A stretch of DNA of 44,953 nucleotides. Origin: JAICWP01 sp035278025 (GTDB lineage Bacteria; Acidobacteriota; Terriglobia; Terriglobales; Acidobacteriaceae). The DNA lies in NCBI GenBank assembly GCA_035278025.1, contig DATEJK010000113.1, positions 1 through 44,953 on the forward strand. Direction: 5' to 3'. The notes under the pieces are model-generated. The model was given only the letters and a program-made list of their open reading frames with translations, was not told the DNA's origin and searched no databases. Position numbers and translations under genes: made by a program. Positions 41,506-44,953 of the stretch are shown here, in pieces. Positions within the stretch are counted from its first letter, which is position 1. Every line of letters starts with the position of its first letter.

Positions 41506-42438
41506 TCAGCTCACCGCCAGGATGTTAGCCGCAGCCTGACGATGCACCACCAGGAGAGCGACATCGTCGGCCCGGGGCTGAGTGGCCGCAAAGTCCTGGG
41601 TCGCGCCCAGGACAGAAAACAAAATCGCGCTTGCCGAATTGCCGCCGGCGCTGCGCGCCGCCGCCGCCAGTCTCTCCGCCGCAAAGTCCTCACCCTTGCC
41701 GTTGCGGCATTCCACAACTCCATCGGAATAACCCACCAGAGTTTCCCCGGGAGCCAATAAGGCGTAGCCATTGCGGAAGGTCACCCCGGGAACTGCGCCC
41801 AGCAGCGGCCCTCCCGTGCTCAGCAGTTCCAGTTTCCCATCTGCCCGCAACAGCAAAGGATCGGGATGTCCGGCGTTGCAATAGGTGAGCTCTCCGGTCG
41901 CGGAATTCAAACAACCGAGGAAAAGCGTGGCCAGGGGAGGTTCCGGCTGCAGGCTAAAAAAATGGGAGTGAATGGCGCTCGCTGCCTGCGCCGGATCCGG
42001 AGAAGAGCCGGCAAAAATGCGAATCAGTCCGCTGAGGTGGGTAAACCACATTCCGGCAAACAGGCCTTTGCCGCAGATGTCTCCGATGGCGAATACCGTG
42101 CGCTCGCCCACATCGAAGGCGGTCAGCAGGTCGCCGGAAACCTGCTGGCTGGCGAAATTTTCGCCCGCGATTTCAAAATCGCCCCGGCGTAAATAGCGGG
42201 GACCGCTGAGCTTGCGCTGCACCTGCGCGGCGTCAGAGAGAGCGCGCTGCAGCGCGTCCCGCTGGCGGCGCAGGCTGGCGAGTTCCTCTTCCATCGCCAG
42301 GTTGCGCTCCGCCGTTGCTGGCGCGTTATCGGGGCCTTCCGGGGAACGCGACTCGGCCTGCGCGCGCAGCGGCCACGCCCCATGCGGGAAGCGCATTTCG
42401 CGATTTGGCCTGCCGCGCATTTCCGCCAGCCTGTTCAT
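41506..42438 (-). CDS. PP2C/SpoIIE-type (RsbU-like) serine phosphatase
   Basis: A 310-residue phosphatase. An N-terminal helical stretch with heptad-like residues (about 49-90: EEELASLRRQRDALQRALSDAAQ) precedes the PP2C domain. The metal-binding acids are all present: SGDLL, GDICGKG, NAGHPDPLLL, YSDGVVE and ADDVALLVV. There is no receiver, PAS or GAF sensor domain on the chain. SpoIIE phosphatases usually dephosphorylate an anti-anti-sigma factor in partner-switching systems; none is in this operon. It lies between the response regulator (64-base gap) and the sigma factor (4 bases). Confidence 0.9.
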   Translation of the reverse strand: MNRLAEMRGRPNREMRFPHGAWPLRAQAESRSPEGPDNAPATAERNLAMEEELASLRRQRDALQRALSDAAQVQRKLSGPRYLRRGDFEIAGENFASQQVSGDLLTAFDVGERTVFAIGDICGKGLFAGMWFTHLSGLIRIFAGSSPDPAQAASAIHSHFFSLQPEPPLATLFLGCLNSATGELTYCNAGHPDPLLLRADGKLELLSTGGPLLGAVPGVTFRNGYALLAPGETLVGYSDGVVECRNGKGEDFAAERLAAAARSAGGNSASAILFSVLGATQDFAATQPRADDVALLVVHRQAAANILAVS

Positions 42439-42502
42439 CGCTGCCTCCCGAATTCCCGGCGCGCCCGCTCAGGCGGCTGGGGCAATGAAACGCAACCTTG
42501 GC

Positions 42503-43183
42503 CTAGCCCACAAATTTGTAGCCGATTCCGTGCACCGTCAAAATGAAGCGCGGCTCTTCCGGTTTGGGCTCGAGTTTCTGGCGCAGGCGCACGATGTGCG
42601 CGTCCACCGTGCGCGTAGTGGGATACCGTTCATAACCCCACACGTCCTCCAACAGACGGTCTCGAGTAACCGTCTCGCCGGGATGGGAAAGAAAGTACTT
42701 GAGCAGCTCAAATTCTTTGGCGGAAAACTCCAGAGGCCTGCCGCCGCGAATCACGCGGCAACTGCGCACGTTCACTTCCACATCGCCGAAAGAGTAACGC
42801 TCCTGGTCCTTGGGAGCGCCCTGCGCCCGGCGCAGCACGGCCTTCACCCGGGCCAGCAGTTCGCGGATGGAGAAGGGCTTGGTCACGTAGTCGTCGGCTC
42901 CCAGTTCCAGCCCCACCACCTTGTCCACCTCCTGGCCGCGCGCGGTGAGCATGATGATGGGCAAGGCGGGCTTCTTGACCTTGAGCTGCTTGCATACGTC
43001 CAGACCGCTCATGCGCGGCATCATGACGTCGAGCACCACCAGGTCGGGGGAATCGTTGAGCGCCCGTCCCAGGCCTTCCACGCCGTCTCCGGCGGTGATG
43101 ACCTCGTAGCCCTCAAACTCGAAATTGTCGCGAAGACCGGAGACCATCGCGGGCTCGTCTTCCACAATCAGGATTTTGGTCAT
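42503..43183 (-). CDS. OmpR/PhoB-family response regulator
   Basis: A 226-residue regulator. The receiver domain has Asp52 as phosphoacceptor (LVVLDVMMPRMSG), acidic pocket residues Glu8 and Asp9, Thr80 and Lys102 (TKPFS). A winged-helix DNA-binding domain follows, with FSAKEFELLKYFL, RTVDAHIVRLRQKLE and the wing VHGIGYKFVG. Start: ATG 43183, with GGGAGG 7 bases upstream; a longer frame to 43234 is rejected. It lies 63 bases after the histidine kinase gene. It probably controls the operon and other targets. Confidence 0.95.
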   Translation of the reverse strand: MTKILIVEDEPAMVSGLRDNFEFEGYEVITAGDGVEGLGRALNDSPDLVVLDVMMPRMSGLDVCKQLKVKKPALPIIMLTARGQEVDKVVGLELGADDYVTKPFSIRELLARVKAVLRRAQGAPKDQERYSFGDVEVNVRSCRVIRGGRPLEFSAKEFELLKYFLSHPGETVTRDRLLEDVWGYERYPTTRTVDAHIVRLRQKLEPKPEEPRFILTVHGIGYKFVG

Positions 43184-43246
43184 TCTGTGGCCTCCCGGCC
43201 GTTCCTGTTCCGCTACGCTGTGCGGCGCGCCCATCGGCTTCCTCCT

Positions 43247-44920
43247 CTACTGGACCGCGAGTTCCCTGGTCTCAGTTGCCGAGACGTTCACGGGCAGGGC
43301 GATCACGAATTTGCTGCCCTGGCCGGGCGTGCTCTCCACCGAAACCTCGCCGCCGTGCGCCTCCGCGATGTGGCGCACCAGGGAGAGTCCCAGCCCGCTG
43401 CCCTTAGTGTTGTGCACCAGCGGATCGCCGACCCGGTAAAACTTCTCGAAAATCTTGCTCTGCTCGGCTCTGGAAATCCCGATCCCGTGATCCACCACCT
43501 CCAGTTTGACCGAGCCGTTTTCCCGGTAGAGGTTCACGCCCAGGTACTTTTCCCGCTGCGAATACTTGAGGGCGTTGTTCACCAGGTTGAGCAGGGAGCG
43601 CGCGATGGCCTCGCGGTCCACGCGCATGGGCGGCAGATTCTCGGAAATGTTCTCCTCGAAGGTGAAGCCGTTCTGCTCGATCTGGTAACGGTAGGATTCC
43701 AGGGTGTTGCGCACCAGTTCGGCGATGTCGGTCTCGCGAAACTCGTATTCCTTGCGTCCCGCCTCGATGCGCGAAAAATCCAGGATGTTGTTGATGAGCG
43801 CCGTAAGCCGCTCGCTTTCCTTGCGGATGATGCGGTAGTACTCTTCGCGTTTGTCCTGGCTGGTCAGACGTCCCAATTCCAGAGTTTCCGCATAGAGCCG
43901 GATGAGCGACAAAGGAGTGCGCAGCTCGTGGGAGACGTTGGAGACAAAGTCCGACTTCAAACGGGCCAGGGCCATTTCGCGGTTCACGTTGCGGTAAGTG
44001 AACAGGATTCCGCCGGCCAGCAGCAGGGAGAGGCCGCCCAGAATCAGAAATTCCATGCGCACAAAGTGCTCGCCCATGGCCTTCAGGGTGGTGCCGCGCA
44101 TCTTCATGGCCAGCACCAGGCCGGGAAAGGCGCCTTCCATGGTGCGTTCGACTTCCGGCTTGCCGCCGTCCCAGTCGGTGCAGGCGGCCAGAAAGTCGGG
44201 ATCGCCTTTCAGGTGCACCATGACTCCGGTGTGGCTGGTTCCTTTATCTTCACTAAGGTTGCTTGCCATCAAACTGTTCAGCACCTGGGGAAAGAACTGG
44301 TCGCGCAGGTATTCGGCGTCGAAGACAAAACCGCCCATGGCGGCTTGCTGGCCGGCTTTCTGCGGCACGACAAAATAGACCACGGATTCGTAGAGATACT
44401 TATCTCCTCGCCGCACTTTATTGGGATCGAAATACGCCGGCAGTTTCCCCTCTTGTTCCATCATCCGAAACTTCTTGACCGCCGGTTCGTACTCCAGCTT
44501 CATCCAGATCATCATGTGCTGCAGTTCGTCCACTTCGGCGCGGTAGTCCGGATCGTCCTCGCGCTCCTGCCGGGAACGAAAAATCACCCCGGTTTTCGGG
44601 CTGTAATAGAAAGCATGGGCTACGTAGGGGTATTTTTTGAACAGGGCATCAAGTTCGTCGGAGCAGGCTACCTGGGGTTGGGGAAAATCGTGGCGCACCT
44701 GTTCCACCATCCGGTAACCCTTCTCGTTAATGTGTTTTTCGGAGATGGCCAGGGCTTCGGAAAAATCGCGTTGCATCAAGGCTTCGATGCCATGGTCGCG
44801 GTGGATCTTTTCCAACTGCAGGACATTGATCACGATCAGAGCAGCGGCGGGCAGCACCACCGCCAATTCCAGCGTCAGCAGTAATCGAGTGCGTTCGTTC
44901 CAGCGCCAGCGCTTTTTCAT
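43247..44920 (-). CDS. Membrane sensor histidine kinase
   Basis: A 557-residue kinase. A transmembrane helix at about 13-33, a large extracytoplasmic sensor domain (about 36-287), a second helix (about 288-308), then the HisKA domain with the phosphoacceptor His331 in VSNVSHELRTPLSLIRLY and the ATPase domain with the N-box (RSLLNLVNNALKYS), G1 (DHGIGI), F-box (FEKFYRV) and G2 (GSGLGLSLV). The sensor domain has SPKTGVIFRS, WDGGKPEVE and DAEYLRDQFF, a PAS/Cache-like feel but no clear family. It is first in the signalling operon and its own upstream region extends past the window end. Confidence 0.93.
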   Translation of the reverse strand: MKKRWRWNERTRLLLTLELAVVLPAAALIVINVLQLEKIHRDHGIEALMQRDFSEALAISEKHINEKGYRMVEQVRHDFPQPQVACSDELDALFKKYPYVAHAFYYSPKTGVIFRSRQEREDDPDYRAEVDELQHMMIWMKLEYEPAVKKFRMMEQEGKLPAYFDPNKVRRGDKYLYESVVYFVVPQKAGQQAAMGGFVFDAEYLRDQFFPQVLNSLMASNLSEDKGTSHTGVMVHLKGDPDFLAACTDWDGGKPEVERTMEGAFPGLVLAMKMRGTTLKAMGEHFVRMEFLILGGLSLLLAGGILFTYRNVNREMALARLKSDFVSNVSHELRTPLSLIRLYAETLELGRLTSQDKREEYYRIIRKESERLTALINNILDFSRIEAGRKEYEFRETDIAELVRNTLESYRYQIEQNGFTFEENISENLPPMRVDREAIARSLLNLVNNALKYSQREKYLGVNLYRENGSVKLEVVDHGIGISRAEQSKIFEKFYRVGDPLVHNTKGSGLGLSLVRHIAEAHGGEVSVESTPGQGSKFVIALPVNVSATETRELAVQ

Positions 44921-44953
44921 CGCACGCTCCTGCCCGGCTTGTCCCCTGAACTC

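Noticed and set aside
42212..44884. 890-residue plus-strand open frame
   Set aside because: A shadow of the histidine kinase and response regulator genes; its His/Gln/Val-rich composition matches no protein family.

Overview
The window is a contiguous piece of a GC-rich (roughly 60%) Gram-negative chromosome, most likely from Acidobacteriota. The main pointers are an Oar-type TonB receptor with an N-terminal carboxypeptidase-regulatory-like domain, a secreted VWFA protein of the kind common in Acidobacteria, a TPR + CRTAC1 (FG-GAP/ASPIC-UnbV) gene pair, several sulfatase-like/TPR fusions, and the gene order uppS-cdsA-dxr-rseP-ispG. No rRNA, tRNA, CRISPR array, transposase or phage gene was found. 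The assignment rests on gene content only.

Layout. 1-7008 (+): the 3' part of an HtrA/DegP protease, a small two-helix membrane protein, then an envelope and isoprenoid block: undecaprenyl-PP synthase, CDP-diglyceride synthase, DXP reductoisomerase, the RseP site-2 protease and IspG. 7046-9717 (-): a secreted hypothetical protein and a hyaluronan-synthase-like family 2 glycosyltransferase. 10103-12770 (+): an Rrf2 regulator with a palindrome over its likely promoter, a TauE/SafE anion transporter and an OprO/P-type porin, which look like a sulfur-oxyanion or other anion transport module. 12822-13535 (+): a 58-residue proline-rich peptide and a PilZ protein. 13539-19436 (-): TPR protein, VWFA protein, cupin, thrC, thrB and pgl. 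19634-20602 (+): a secreted thioredoxin-like protein. 20815-25100 (-): a MacB/DevBCA-like exporter (adaptor, ATPase, two permeases).

25335-40604 holds the most unusual part. It has a 58-residue zinc-ribbon protein, two translationally coupled sulfatase-like/TPR fusions (+), a regulatory-like/TPR secreted protein (-), a 1235-residue Oar-like TonB receptor (-), a translationally coupled TPR and CRTAC1 pair (-), a small outer-membrane beta-barrel (-), and a third sulfatase-like/TPR fusion (-). All three sulfatase-like proteins carry Thr where formylglycine sulfatases carry Cys or Ser, and all three share a DPKD(R/K)I motif at the junction with the TPR domain. I infer an envelope system for handling a phospho- or sulfo-substituted polymer or surface component. 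Its substrate cannot be read from the sequence.

40821-44920 (-): a compact signalling operon, transcribed as sensor histidine kinase, OmpR-type response regulator, SpoIIE/RsbU-type PP2C phosphatase and ECF-like sigma factor. Intergenic DNA carries short palindromic repeats of REP type, a mini-repeat upstream of both dxr and pgl, two clear terminators, and several -10-like boxes so close to start codons that leaderless mRNAs are plausible.
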